Positions 24,768-33,349 of a stretch of DNA of 64,000 nt are shown piece by piece. The stretch is from a candidate division BRC1 bacterium ADurb.Bin183 (GTDB taxonomy: Bacteria; Sumerlaeota; Sumerlaeia; MWCT01): NCBI GenBank assembly GCA_002070185.1, contig MWCT01000001.1, positions 203,110-267,109 of the forward strand, read 5' to 3'. The notes beneath the pieces are model-generated. The model was not told the DNA's origin. It saw nothing but the letters and a program-made list of their open reading frames with translations, and did no database searches. Numbering within the stretch: position 1 is the stretch's first letter; each line of letters opens with the position of its first letter. The position numbers and the translations under genes are program-made.

Positions 24768-26336
24768 TTATTCTCCGTTTGTCAGGCGTCCCTCGTCTTT
24801 TTCCGTCCTATCGGGGAGCATGTAACGCACTTGAAAATCTTCCACGTGGAGGTCTTCGCTGGAAAGGATGGTGATGGGGACTTTGTATTTTTTTTGCATT
24901 TCTTGCAAAGCGCCCATGAATTTATCCTGAACGTAGTTTTTGGTGCGGGTGTGCATCGAGACGGTGATTTCGAGGGGCAGCGGTTTTTTATTCAATAGAT
25001 TCAAGATGGAATATTTCATTTCCCGCCAGAGCTGGCGCGGAGTCAGGACGCGTCCCGACCCGCCGCAATAGGGGCATTTGTCGAAAACTTGATGTCCGAG
25101 GCTTTGTCGAACGCGTTTGCGGGTGAGTTGAAGAAGACCGAATTCCGAGATGGGCAGCATGGTCATTTTGGCGCGGTCGGATTTGGTTTGCCGGGCGAAT
25201 TCCTCCTCCACCTGCTGGCGGCTGTCTTTATGCTCCATGTCAATAAAATCAACGACGATGATGCCGCCGATGTCTCTAAGGCGGAGTTGCTGGGCGATGA
25301 TTTTGCATGCCTCCAGATTGGTTTTGAGCGCGATTTTTTCCTGCTCTTTTTTATTGATGAACCGCCCGCTGTTGACGTCAATCGCCGTGAGGGCTTCCGT
25401 TTCGTCAAATATCACATAGCCGCCGCTTTTGAGCCAGACTTTTCGGTGGCAGGCGCGCTGAATCTGCTTTTCCACGTCATATTGCTGAAAGAGGCTTACG
25501 GGTTGGTTGAAGAGGTGGACGCGGCGGGAAAGTTTTGGGATCATGTTTTTGACGATGCGCGAAAAATCCCGATGCGCCTTTTTTTCGTTGATGAGGACTT
25601 CTTGAATGTCGTCGCTGATTTTGTCGCGGGCAATGCGGTAAAGGATGTCGTGGTCGTTGAAGAGAAGACGCGCGCCGCCTTTTTCGCGGAATTTGCGCAT
25701 GATGCTGTTCCATGTGCTTTTCAGATGCCCAATATCCCCTTTGATAGCTTCGTCATCCATGCCCATGCCCGCCGTGCGGACGATGAAACTCTGGTTGGTA
25801 TCTTTAATCTCGCCGAGGATTTTGCGGAGGCGTTGGCGTTCTTTTTCGTCTTCGATTTTTCGAGAGACGCCGCCATGCTGCGAGGGATAGGGCAGATAGA
25901 CAAGGTAGCGTCCCGGAAGCGAGATGTATGTCGTGATGCGCGGACCTTTGGCTCCGATTTCATCTTTGAGCACCTGCACAAGGAGGCTGACGCCTTTTTG
26001 GAGCATTTGGGCTTTATCTTTTTTGCCGCGCTGTTTTTGCTCTTCGCCTTCTGATTTTTTTGAGGGTTTCTTCTTCTTGGCAAGGTCAAGGGTTTCCGGG
26101 CAGAAGTCGTCAAAATGAAGGAAGGCTCGGCGCTCAAATCCGATATCCACAAAAGCCGCCTGCAGCCCGGGGACAACATTCTCCACCACGCCCTTGTAAA
26201 GATTTCCAACAAGGCTTAAGTTGTCCGTTCGTTCAATGAAGAGGTCCACCAGCTGATGATTTTCAAGACACGCTGCGCGGATCTCGTTTTCTTCCACGTT
26301 GATAAGCACCGTTTTTTTAACGGTTTCGTCCTGCAT
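24768..26336 (-). CDS. rng: Ribonuclease G (RNase E/G family)
   Basis: Endoribonuclease for 5S/16S rRNA processing and mRNA decay. At 522 residues it has RNase G length and lacks the long degradosome-scaffold tail of RNase E. The S1 domain (about 35-125) includes YKGVVENVVPGLQAAFVDIG. The catalytic DNase-I-like domain shows TAIDVNSGRFINKKE with its metal Asp and GGIIVVDFIDM with the second Asp. The zinc-link CPYCGGSGRV follows. Residues 85-115 insert a Lys-rich low-complexity stretch (KKKKPSKKSEGEEQKQRGKK) into the S1 region, a variation also seen in other phyla. The divergent ABC permease starts 293 bases away. Confidence 0.95.
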   Translation of the reverse strand: MQDETVKKTVLINVEENEIRAACLENHQLVDLFIERTDNLSLVGNLYKGVVENVVPGLQAAFVDIGFERRAFLHFDDFCPETLDLAKKKKPSKKSEGEEQKQRGKKDKAQMLQKGVSLLVQVLKDEIGAKGPRITTYISLPGRYLVYLPYPSQHGGVSRKIEDEKERQRLRKILGEIKDTNQSFIVRTAGMGMDDEAIKGDIGHLKSTWNSIMRKFREKGGARLLFNDHDILYRIARDKISDDIQEVLINEKKAHRDFSRIVKNMIPKLSRRVHLFNQPVSLFQQYDVEKQIQRACHRKVWLKSGGYVIFDETEALTAIDVNSGRFINKKEQEKIALKTNLEACKIIAQQLRLRDIGGIIVVDFIDMEHKDSRQQVEEEFARQTKSDRAKMTMLPISEFGLLQLTRKRVRQSLGHQVFDKCPYCGGSGRVLTPRQLWREMKYSILNLLNKKPLPLEITVSMHTRTKNYVQDKFMGALQEMQKKYKVPITILSSEDLHVEDFQVRYMLPDRTEKDEGRLTNGE

Positions 26337-26629
26337 AAAAATTTTGCCTTTTCTTAACGCTGTTCAACAAAACAAACAAACACCATCCACAGGCTAAATT
26401 GAAAATCAATAAAAGAATTTTAAGCCATAAAAATGGTTTTCCGTCTTTTCGTGCGGGCGTTTTTTGCCGGAGTTTGGGCATTCAAATCAAAAAAGAGCGG
26501 GCGGATTGCGTTTCGTTTTTTTTGACTGAGGGGCTTACGCGCTGATGAAATAGATTTTTGTTGCATTCAACAAACGCCTCATGCAGTCAAGAATCATATG
26601 CTGTGCATGAAACGGCGGGAGCGTGTTTT

Positions 26630-28636
26630 ATGAAAGAGCGGACGCAGCGTCAAATCTGGGGTTGGGCATTCCTTTCGCCCACGCTGCTCCTTTTTTTTGT
26701 GTTTGCCGTTATCCCGATGTTTCTCGCCCTTCTTTTGGCGTTTAAGGATTATATGCCCGCGCGCGGTTTTTGGGGAAGTCCGTGGGTGGGGCTGCAGAAT
26801 TTTCATGATATTTTTGGCAATGTTCTGATGCGGGACAGGGTTCTGCGCGCATTCAAGAACACGCTTTTTTTCACGATAATTTTTGTGCCGGTTAATATAA
26901 TCGCCTCAATGGTGATTGCGACTCTGATTTATTCTGTGGACGAGCGGGCGCGGAAGTTTTATCGAAGCGCCTTTTATCTGCCGACGGTTACCTCCGCCAT
27001 CATCTTCGCTATGATTTGGCGCTGGCTATATGATTACAACTTTGGACTTTTGAACTGGGCGCTTTCATGGTTCGGGGTTGGGAAAATCAACTGGCTGGGC
27101 GATCCGCGCTGGTCTATGTTTGCCGTGATTCTTGCCGCCATCGGCGCGGGACCCGGCGGCAATATCCTCATTTATCTGGCGGGTCTGGCGCGCGTGCCTT
27201 CCGAGTGCATTGAGGCGGCGCGCGTGGACGGCGCAAACGCCGTTCAGCGTTGGTGGCATGTGACACTGCCGCTTTTGCGCCCCATCACGCTCTATCTGGT
27301 GGTGCTGAATACCATCGGCTCGTTTCAGGTGTTTGAACTGGTGTTCACTCTGACAAGCGGCGGACCTGCGAGCTCATCAACGGTGTTGGTTTATGAGATT
27401 TACAGCCTTGCGTTTGCCAACGGCTACTACGGTCAGGCAGGCGCTCTTTCTTTGCTTTTGCTTTTAATTGTCACAGGTTTTGCCGTTTTGCAGTTCAAGA
27501 TATTCCGAACGGATTTGGAAGAGACGCGTCCGCCCACTATTTTTGACAAGGCGATTGACGGTGTGAGCAACTTGATTGAGTGGACGGCGGGGGGCGTTTG
27601 GAATCTGATTCAGATTCCGTCGGAGCTTTTGAAAAAGCGGCGTGCGACGGCGCGCGGGACGGGGCAACTCCGTCCGAAATTGCGCTTGCGCCTTCTGCCC
27701 TTTTTTACCAAAAATGCCGCGCATGTGATTTTGATGCCACTTTCGCTGCTTTTGCTTGTCCCGATGATTTGGATGTTCCTTTCGGCGTTTACGCCGGGCG
27801 TTTATCTGCAAAGCACTCCGCCGGATGTGCGCCCAAAAAATTTTGCATTGGATAATTACAAGTCCCTGCTTGAGGCGACAATGAGTCCGCGCACCAGCGC
27901 CAATACCGCGCAGACGCAGCCCCGTCCCGCCGGCGAGAAACCGCCCCTTGCCGATAACTGGCGGGATTTCTTCCGGCGGTGCAAGCTTTTCCGTTGGCTG
28001 GGAAACACGGTATATCTGGCGTTGCTCATTACATTTTTGCAATCCATGCTGTCAAATCTGGCGGCGTATCCGCTTGCGAAGATTCGCTTCAAAGGGCGCA
28101 ATTTTATCTTTAGCCTTTTGATTGCCTCCATCATGGTTCCGTATCAGGCGCTTGTCATCCCGCTTTTCATCGTCATCACAAACGGCATACCGGGGCTGAC
28201 GGGGATACAGCTGATTAACTCGCACTGGGCGCTCATCCTGCCGGGCATGTGTTCGCCTGTGGCAATATTTTTGATGCGGCAATATATCCAGACTTTGCCG
28301 GGGAGTCTTGAGGAGGCGGCGCGCATTGACGGCTGCGGGGAGCTGGGCATCTGGTGGCGCGTGATTCTGCCGCTTTCCAAGCCGATACTCGCCGCATGGG
28401 GCATCCTTTCCTTCACAGGCATCTGGAAAAGTTTTTTTTGGCCCTTTGTCATCATCGGATATGAGCCTTATTTCCCTCTTGAGGTGGGGCTGCAAACCAT
28501 TCAGCAGCAGCACACGGTGGAATACGGGCTGGTGATGGCGGGCGCGACCATTAGCGCCGTTCCGATGATTCTCATCTTTCTCCTCTTTCAAAAACAGATT
28601 GTTCAGGGGCTTACCGCCGGCGCAGTCAAAGGTTAA
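26630..28636 (+). CDS. Sugar ABC transporter permease with both MalF- and MalG-type domains in one chain
   Basis: A 668-residue inner-membrane protein holding two complete permease domains. The first (about 1-310, UgpA/MalF-like) carries the EAA loop EAARVDGANAVQRWWHVTLP. The second (about 370-668, UgpE/MalG-like) carries EEAARIDGCGELGIWWRVILP. Both EAA loops dock the ATPase. The chains are normally separate, each about 280-300 residues; here a basic linker (about 310-365) with KKRRATARG joins them, ordered so that its ends fall in the cytoplasm. ATG 26630 is chosen over an upstream TTG/ATG frame to 26558, which adds no hydrophobic sequence. No solute-binding protein or ATPase gene is adjacent. 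Confidence 0.92.
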   Translation: MKERTQRQIWGWAFLSPTLLLFFVFAVIPMFLALLLAFKDYMPARGFWGSPWVGLQNFHDIFGNVLMRDRVLRAFKNTLFFTIIFVPVNIIASMVIATLIYSVDERARKFYRSAFYLPTVTSAIIFAMIWRWLYDYNFGLLNWALSWFGVGKINWLGDPRWSMFAVILAAIGAGPGGNILIYLAGLARVPSECIEAARVDGANAVQRWWHVTLPLLRPITLYLVVLNTIGSFQVFELVFTLTSGGPASSSTVLVYEIYSLAFANGYYGQAGALSLLLLLIVTGFAVLQFKIFRTDLEETRPPTIFDKAIDGVSNLIEWTAGGVWNLIQIPSELLKKRRATARGTGQLRPKLRLRLLPFFTKNAAHVILMPLSLLLLVPMIWMFLSAFTPGVYLQSTPPDVRPKNFALDNYKSLLEATMSPRTSANTAQTQPRPAGEKPPLADNWRDFFRRCKLFRWLGNTVYLALLITFLQSMLSNLAAYPLAKIRFKGRNFIFSLLIASIMVPYQALVIPLFIVITNGIPGLTGIQLINSHWALILPGMCSPVAIFLMRQYIQTLPGSLEEAARIDGCGELGIWWRVILPLSKPILAAWGILSFTGIWKSFFWPFVIIGYEPYFPLEVGLQTIQQQHTVEYGLVMAGATISAVPMILIFLLFQKQIVQGLTAGAVKG

Positions 28637-28656
28637 AAAATCGCAGCTGATTTTTT
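28635..28656. terminator. Possible bidirectional terminator between convergent genes
   Basis: AAAAAATC (28635-28642) pairs with GATTTTTT (28649-28656) around a six-base loop. The hairpin lies between the ends of the fused permease and mtnP. The stem is A/T-rich and therefore weak, but it carries a T-run on either strand. Confidence 0.45.
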
Positions 28657-28678
28657 GCGGGGTTTTTGATGTGTCGGC

Positions 28679-29428
28679 TTATTTTATTTTTGGAATTGTT
28701 TGAAGAATCAGTTTAACCACTTTGCCTACGTTTTCATTGAATATTTGCAGGATGGCATCCCACGTTACCGGCTCTTCGTCCGTTTTCCAGCAATCGTAAT
28801 CTGTGGACATGGCAACTGCGGCATAGGGGATGCGCGCCTCGTTGGCAAGAGCGGCTTCCGGCGCTATGCTCATGTTGATGACGTCCGCCCCCCAGAGGCG
28901 GAACATTTTTGATTCAGCGCGCGTGGAAAAGCGAGGTCCTTCGATGGTGACAACTGTTCCGCTTGGATGATGTTTGATGCCCAGTTCTGCAGCGGAGGCG
29001 ATGAGAATCCGGCGCAGGTTTTCATCGAAGGGGTCAGCCATGGCGGTGTGAACGGCGCTATGCGGTTCAAAAACATCGTGGAATGTGAGGTGCCTGCGGC
29101 GCGTAAAATCAATGAACTGGTCAAGGATGACTAAATCACCGCGTTCGATTTGCTCGCGCAGGCTGCCCACGGCGGTTGTTGCGATGATATGCGTGCAGCC
29201 GAATTCTTTGAGGGCTGTGATATTGGCGCGGTTGTTGACATGCGTCGGCGGGATGGTGTGCAGATTGCCGTGTCGGGCGAGAATGGCAACCGGAACGCCG
29301 GAGATGACGCCAGTCAAGAGCGACGAAGACGGCGCTCCGTAGATTGTGTTCACGCCGATGCTTTCAGGGTTTTTCAAGAAATGAGGGTCATCCAACCCCG
29401 ACCCGCCGATAATGCCAACTTTGACCAT
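28679..29428 (-). CDS. mtnP: S-methyl-5'-thioadenosine phosphorylase (purine phosphorylase family 2)
   Basis: Cytoplasmic enzyme that splits 5'-methylthioadenosine with phosphate to adenine and 5-methylthioribose-1-phosphate in methionine salvage. Length 249 is usual. Signatures: VGIIGGSGLDD at the start, ARHGNLHTIPPTHVNNRANI for phosphate/sugar binding, TTAVGSLREQIERGD, and the base-pocket MSIAPEAALANEARIPYAAVAMSTDYDCW. MTAP and related 6-oxopurine phosphorylases differ in a few pocket residues; the MST-DYDCW pattern is the one shared by MTAPs. ATG 29428. It lies 35 bases after the large sensor gene on the same strand and may share its transcript. Confidence 0.92.
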   Translation of the reverse strand: MVKVGIIGGSGLDDPHFLKNPESIGVNTIYGAPSSSLLTGVISGVPVAILARHGNLHTIPPTHVNNRANITALKEFGCTHIIATTAVGSLREQIERGDLVILDQFIDFTRRRHLTFHDVFEPHSAVHTAMADPFDENLRRILIASAAELGIKHHPSGTVVTIEGPRFSTRAESKMFRLWGADVINMSIAPEAALANEARIPYAAVAMSTDYDCWKTDEEPVTWDAILQIFNENVGKVVKLILQTIPKIK

Positions 29429-29463
29429 ATTAAACTCCGTTTGTGTTTAGGGCTGAAACAATT

Positions 29464-32400
29464 TCAGTCCATTTCGTAGCGATTTTTGCCTTTTCGTTTG
29501 GCGCGATAGAGGGCGTTATCCGCGCGCTCTATGAGCGATTCGAGGGTGGGGTTGTCGTCCGCCAGCAGCGCCACGCCTACGCTGATGGTCATCTTTAACG
29601 GATTTTTGCATTCCCGCGTGATAATCGGCGCGCTGGAGACCGATTCCAGCAGACGCTGGGCAAGGGCTTCAATCTCATCTGATTTGGCTTCATGGACCAA
29701 GATGGAAAATTCCTCGCCGCCGTAACGTCCGAGAATGTCGGTTGTGCGGAGACTTTGCCTCAGCCTTGACGCCACTATTTTCAAAACTTCATCTCCGCAA
29801 AGATGCCCATAAGTGTCGTTGCAATGCTTAAAATTATCAAGGTCCACCATCAGGATGCCCAACCCGCTGCCGTATCTTTTAGCGCGCTGGAATTCGCGCT
29901 GCGCCAGATCAAAAAAGTGGCGGCGGTTGAGAAGCCCCGTCAGCCCATCGGTCAAAGAAAGGCGCTTGACCTTGCCGAAGAGCCGCGCGTTTTCCATAGC
30001 GGTGGCAGCCTGCTCGGTGAAGGTATCGGCAATGAGGACATGGTAATCCTGATAAGAGCCGCGGGATTTGCTGCCGATAATCAACATACCATGCATCTCC
30101 TCTTTGGAGACAAGGGGGATAATAATCCAAGCCGCCATTTCCTCTTCGAGGGCTGCCTGAAGATCTTGAAAGCGTTCATTGCCTGATACATTATCATAGA
30201 GGCGGGTTTGAGGCGTGTTGACGATTTCAGCAAGGATGGAATCTTCGCGTGTCTTGATATGCCTTTTCATCGGCTCATCTCTGCGCCGCCCCAGCGCCGC
30301 CATGATGCGAAAATCTTCCCCATGTTTAAGGAGAACCAGCGCGCCGTCATAAGGGATAATCTGGCTCAAACCTGAAAGGATTTGTTCAAGGACGTCGGAG
30401 AGATCCAGCGATGAATTGAGCGCTTTTGCGATAGCTCGCAGCGATTCGGAAAGGTGGCGTTCCTTGCGCTCGGAAGCCAGAAGGTTTTCGCGGGTTTTGA
30501 TGCGGACATAAAAAAGGACAATGGCAATGGCGGCGATGCCATAAAGTGTGTAAGCCCACCATGTATGCCATGGCTGGGGGGGGATGTTAATGGCAAGTGA
30601 GACGCCGGACTCATTCCAGATGCCGTCGTTATTTGCCGCTTTGATGCGCAGGGTGTAGGAGCCGGCGCCGAGGTTTGTGTAGCTGCCGAAGCGGCGATGT
30701 CCGGAATAAATCCAATCCGAGTCCAGCCCTTCAAGCATGTAGGCGTATTGATTTTTTTCCGGCGCGGTATAATCGAGGGCGGCGAATTCGAAAGAGATGT
30801 ATCGGTCGCGCCAAGTCAGCGGGATTTTATCCGCCAGATAAATCGGTTTATCCAGCCGAGCGGGCTTGTCAAGAATCTTAAAAGATGTAAGAACCACTGT
30901 GGGCGCAATGGGATTATCTTTGATGTCCTTAGGAAAAAATGCGTTGAAACCGTTGATGCCGCCGAAGAAGATTTCACCCTTTCGGTTTTTGTGCGAGGCT
31001 CCGGTGTTGAACTCGTTGCTTTGCAAACCGTCGCTGGTATCATAGTTGCGGAAGAGCATGATGCCGGGATTGAATTTAGATACGCCTTTGTTGGTGCTGA
31101 GCCATAAAATGCCTTCGGCGTCCTCATGGACGCCATAAACAGTGTCGTTGGCGAGTCCATCTTTTTCTGTAAAGGTCAAAAAGGTTCCTGAATCGCGGTC
31201 ATATTTGCTCAAGCCTCCGCCAATAGTTCCCACCCAGATGTTGCCTTGCGAATCTTCCGTGATGCCTCTGATGCGGTTGTTTCTGATGCTGGCATAATTA
31301 TTGGGGTCGTGCGAAAACCGTGAGAGCGTGTTTTGGGATATGTCCAAAACGCACAGCCCCTCATTTGTGCCAATCCAGAGCAACTCTCTGGAATCAAGAA
31401 AGAGCGTGCGGATGACTTCGTTGGCGAGGTTTATCGGGGTGTTCCGGTCGTTGAAATATCGTGTGAAGACGCCGGTGCGCGGGTTGAGCCTGTTCAGGCC
31501 GTTGTTTGTTCCCACCCAAAAAGAACCGTCGCTGTCGCGGACGACGCACCGCACGGTGTTGTTGCTCAGCGATGAGGCGTTATTTGGAATGTTATAATAG
31601 CGCGTGAAGCGTTCGGTGTTTTTGTTGAAACAATCAAGACCGCCTCTTGTGCCAATCCAGATATTGCCCGCATCGTCGCCGTTGATAGCCCAGACAAAAT
31701 TGTGGGAGAGGGTGTTGGCGTTTGAAGGGTCGTGAAAATATCGCGTCACCTTTTTTGTAGAGCGGTTGAATCGGTTGAGCCCGTTGGACGTCCCCACCCA
31801 TAGCTCGGATTCATAATCCTCCCAAATCGCCCAGACGGTATTGTCGCTAAGGCTATCGGGGTTGTTTGTTTCATGATAGTAATGGGTGAATTTGCTTTTT
31901 TTGCGGTTGTATAGATTCAGCCCGCCAACGCTTGTGCCGAACCAGATGGTGCCGGAACGGTCTTCGCACATTCCCCAGATAGTGTCGTCGTTGAGGCTGT
32001 GGGGATTAAGACGGTCCGCTCGATAGGCGGTGAACTCGCCTTTAACCCGGTCAAATTTGTTCAAGCCGCCGGAGCTTGTGGAAACCCAAATATCGCCGCT
32101 AGAATCTTCAAGGATGTCGGTAACATAATTGTTGGAGATGCTTTTTGGATTGTTCGGGTCATTGCGGTAGCTGGTGAAGATGCCGGTTTTTTTATTTAAA
32201 CAGTTCAGACCGCCTCTGACCGTGCCGATCCACATATTGCCTTGTCTATCTTCGTGGATGCAAGAGACGCCGTAATGGCTTAAGGCTTGGGGGTTGTTGG
32301 GGTCGTATTTATATATTTTCCATTTTTGAATCTGCGGGTCGTAGCAGTTGAGTCCGCCCAATTCCGTTCCCACCCAGATGATATTGTTGCGGTCAATATA

Positions 32401-33003
32401 AAGGCACCAGATGTTATTATCAACGAGGGCATTGGAATTGGAGGGCTCTGCTTTGAAATGGGTGAAGATGTTTTTTTGTTTGTCGAATTTATCCAGCCCG
32501 TCGTGTCGGGTTCCGATCCAGAGATTCCCGTGAGCGTCCTCGGCGATGGCTTCGACGTAGTTGCTTGCGATGCTTTGGGGATTAGCCGGGTCGTTTTTAT
32601 AGCAGGAGAACGTTTCTGTGATGGGGTCGAATTTGTTGAGCCCGCCGCTGTTCGTCCCAATCCAGAGCGTGCCGTCTTTGTCTTCAAAGAGGCAGACGAT
32701 CCAATTATCGGAAATTGAGGTTTTGTCGCCGTAAATAGTTCTGAAAACGGTAAAGGCGTAGCCATCGTATCGGTTAAGCCCGTCGTCTGTGGCGATCCAC
32801 ATAAAACCGTGCCGGTCTTGAAGAATGGCGTTGATGGTATTTTGGGAAAGCCCGTGCTCGATGGTGAGGTGGTCAAATTTGATTCTTTGCATGCTATCGG
32901 AAGCGCGCGGCGCGCGGGCGCACAGCAGCATTAGAAAAAAAACGGGCATCGCTTTTTTTCCCAAATGGCGCAAAGCGGGGAACATGTTTTTGGCTATGCG
33001 CAA
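29464..33003 (-). CDS. Two-component-regulator-propeller sensor with GAF and GGDEF (diguanylate cyclase)
   Basis: A 1179-residue membrane signalling protein. After a signal peptide or anchor (to about 32) comes a beta-propeller array of more than ten repeats in the style WIGTNSGGLNKFDP, typical of Reg_prop domains. The Y_Y_Y domain follows (FEFAALDYTAPEKNQYAYML, about 700-775), then one membrane helix (WWAYTLYGIAAIAIVLFYV), a GAF domain (about 825-990) and a GGDEF domain. GGEEF near residue 1090 is intact and RTTD lies five residues before it, the usual product-inhibition I-site. It should make cyclic-di-GMP in response to an external signal, often a polysaccharide in such proteins. TTG 33003 follows GAGGG; ATG 32985 is the alternative. 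Confidence 0.93.
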   Translation of the reverse strand: MRIAKNMFPALRHLGKKAMPVFFLMLLCARAPRASDSMQRIKFDHLTIEHGLSQNTINAILQDRHGFMWIATDDGLNRYDGYAFTVFRTIYGDKTSISDNWIVCLFEDKDGTLWIGTNSGGLNKFDPITETFSCYKNDPANPQSIASNYVEAIAEDAHGNLWIGTRHDGLDKFDKQKNIFTHFKAEPSNSNALVDNNIWCLYIDRNNIIWVGTELGGLNCYDPQIQKWKIYKYDPNNPQALSHYGVSCIHEDRQGNMWIGTVRGGLNCLNKKTGIFTSYRNDPNNPKSISNNYVTDILEDSSGDIWVSTSSGGLNKFDRVKGEFTAYRADRLNPHSLNDDTIWGMCEDRSGTIWFGTSVGGLNLYNRKKSKFTHYYHETNNPDSLSDNTVWAIWEDYESELWVGTSNGLNRFNRSTKKVTRYFHDPSNANTLSHNFVWAINGDDAGNIWIGTRGGLDCFNKNTERFTRYYNIPNNASSLSNNTVRCVVRDSDGSFWVGTNNGLNRLNPRTGVFTRYFNDRNTPINLANEVIRTLFLDSRELLWIGTNEGLCVLDISQNTLSRFSHDPNNYASIRNNRIRGITEDSQGNIWVGTIGGGLSKYDRDSGTFLTFTEKDGLANDTVYGVHEDAEGILWLSTNKGVSKFNPGIMLFRNYDTSDGLQSNEFNTGASHKNRKGEIFFGGINGFNAFFPKDIKDNPIAPTVVLTSFKILDKPARLDKPIYLADKIPLTWRDRYISFEFAALDYTAPEKNQYAYMLEGLDSDWIYSGHRRFGSYTNLGAGSYTLRIKAANNDGIWNESGVSLAINIPPQPWHTWWAYTLYGIAAIAIVLFYVRIKTRENLLASERKERHLSESLRAIAKALNSSLDLSDVLEQILSGLSQIIPYDGALVLLKHGEDFRIMAALGRRRDEPMKRHIKTREDSILAEIVNTPQTRLYDNVSGNERFQDLQAALEEEMAAWIIIPLVSKEEMHGMLIIGSKSRGSYQDYHVLIADTFTEQAATAMENARLFGKVKRLSLTDGLTGLLNRRHFFDLAQREFQRAKRYGSGLGILMVDLDNFKHCNDTYGHLCGDEVLKIVASRLRQSLRTTDILGRYGGEEFSILVHEAKSDEIEALAQRLLESVSSAPIITRECKNPLKMTISVGVALLADDNPTLESLIERADNALYRAKRKGKNRYEMD

Positions 33004-33349
33004 ATGCGATCCCTCGCGTCAGAATAATAGACTTAACCGGCGGTTTTCATTTCCCTGCAAAGATTAATCTGGGGCATGGTTTCGCGCCGAGTTCATCCTT
33101 GCAGGCGCCGGATTTGGCGTCAATCAGGAGCGATTTGACAACATGCGCCGTTTCTGCAATCAAGCAAGAGGAAAACTGCGTGAGAAACTTTTTCCGCGCC
33201 CTCTGTATCATCCTTCATAAATAAACATTTTTTTTATTATATGGGAGGCAAACCTGTCAAGACAGAATGGATGCCTCTGCGACGATTTTTCATCGGAAGC
33301 CGTTCCGCACAGCTGAGACGGCGAGATTGCGGCATCGGCGCGGATGGGT
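33004..33349. other. 346-base gap with no gene
   Basis: No convincing coding frame, RNA gene or repeat was seen here. On the minus strand a TTGACA (33260-33255) and a TATAAT (33241-33236) occur in the right order, but only 13 bases apart, too close for a normal sigma-70 promoter. The region presumably carries the promoter of the propeller-GGDEF gene that starts at 33003. Confidence 0.5.

Noticed and set aside
33236..33260. TTGACA and TATAAT on the minus strand before the GGDEF gene
   Set aside because: The spacing is 13 bases, too short for a sigma-70 promoter, so no promoter is called.
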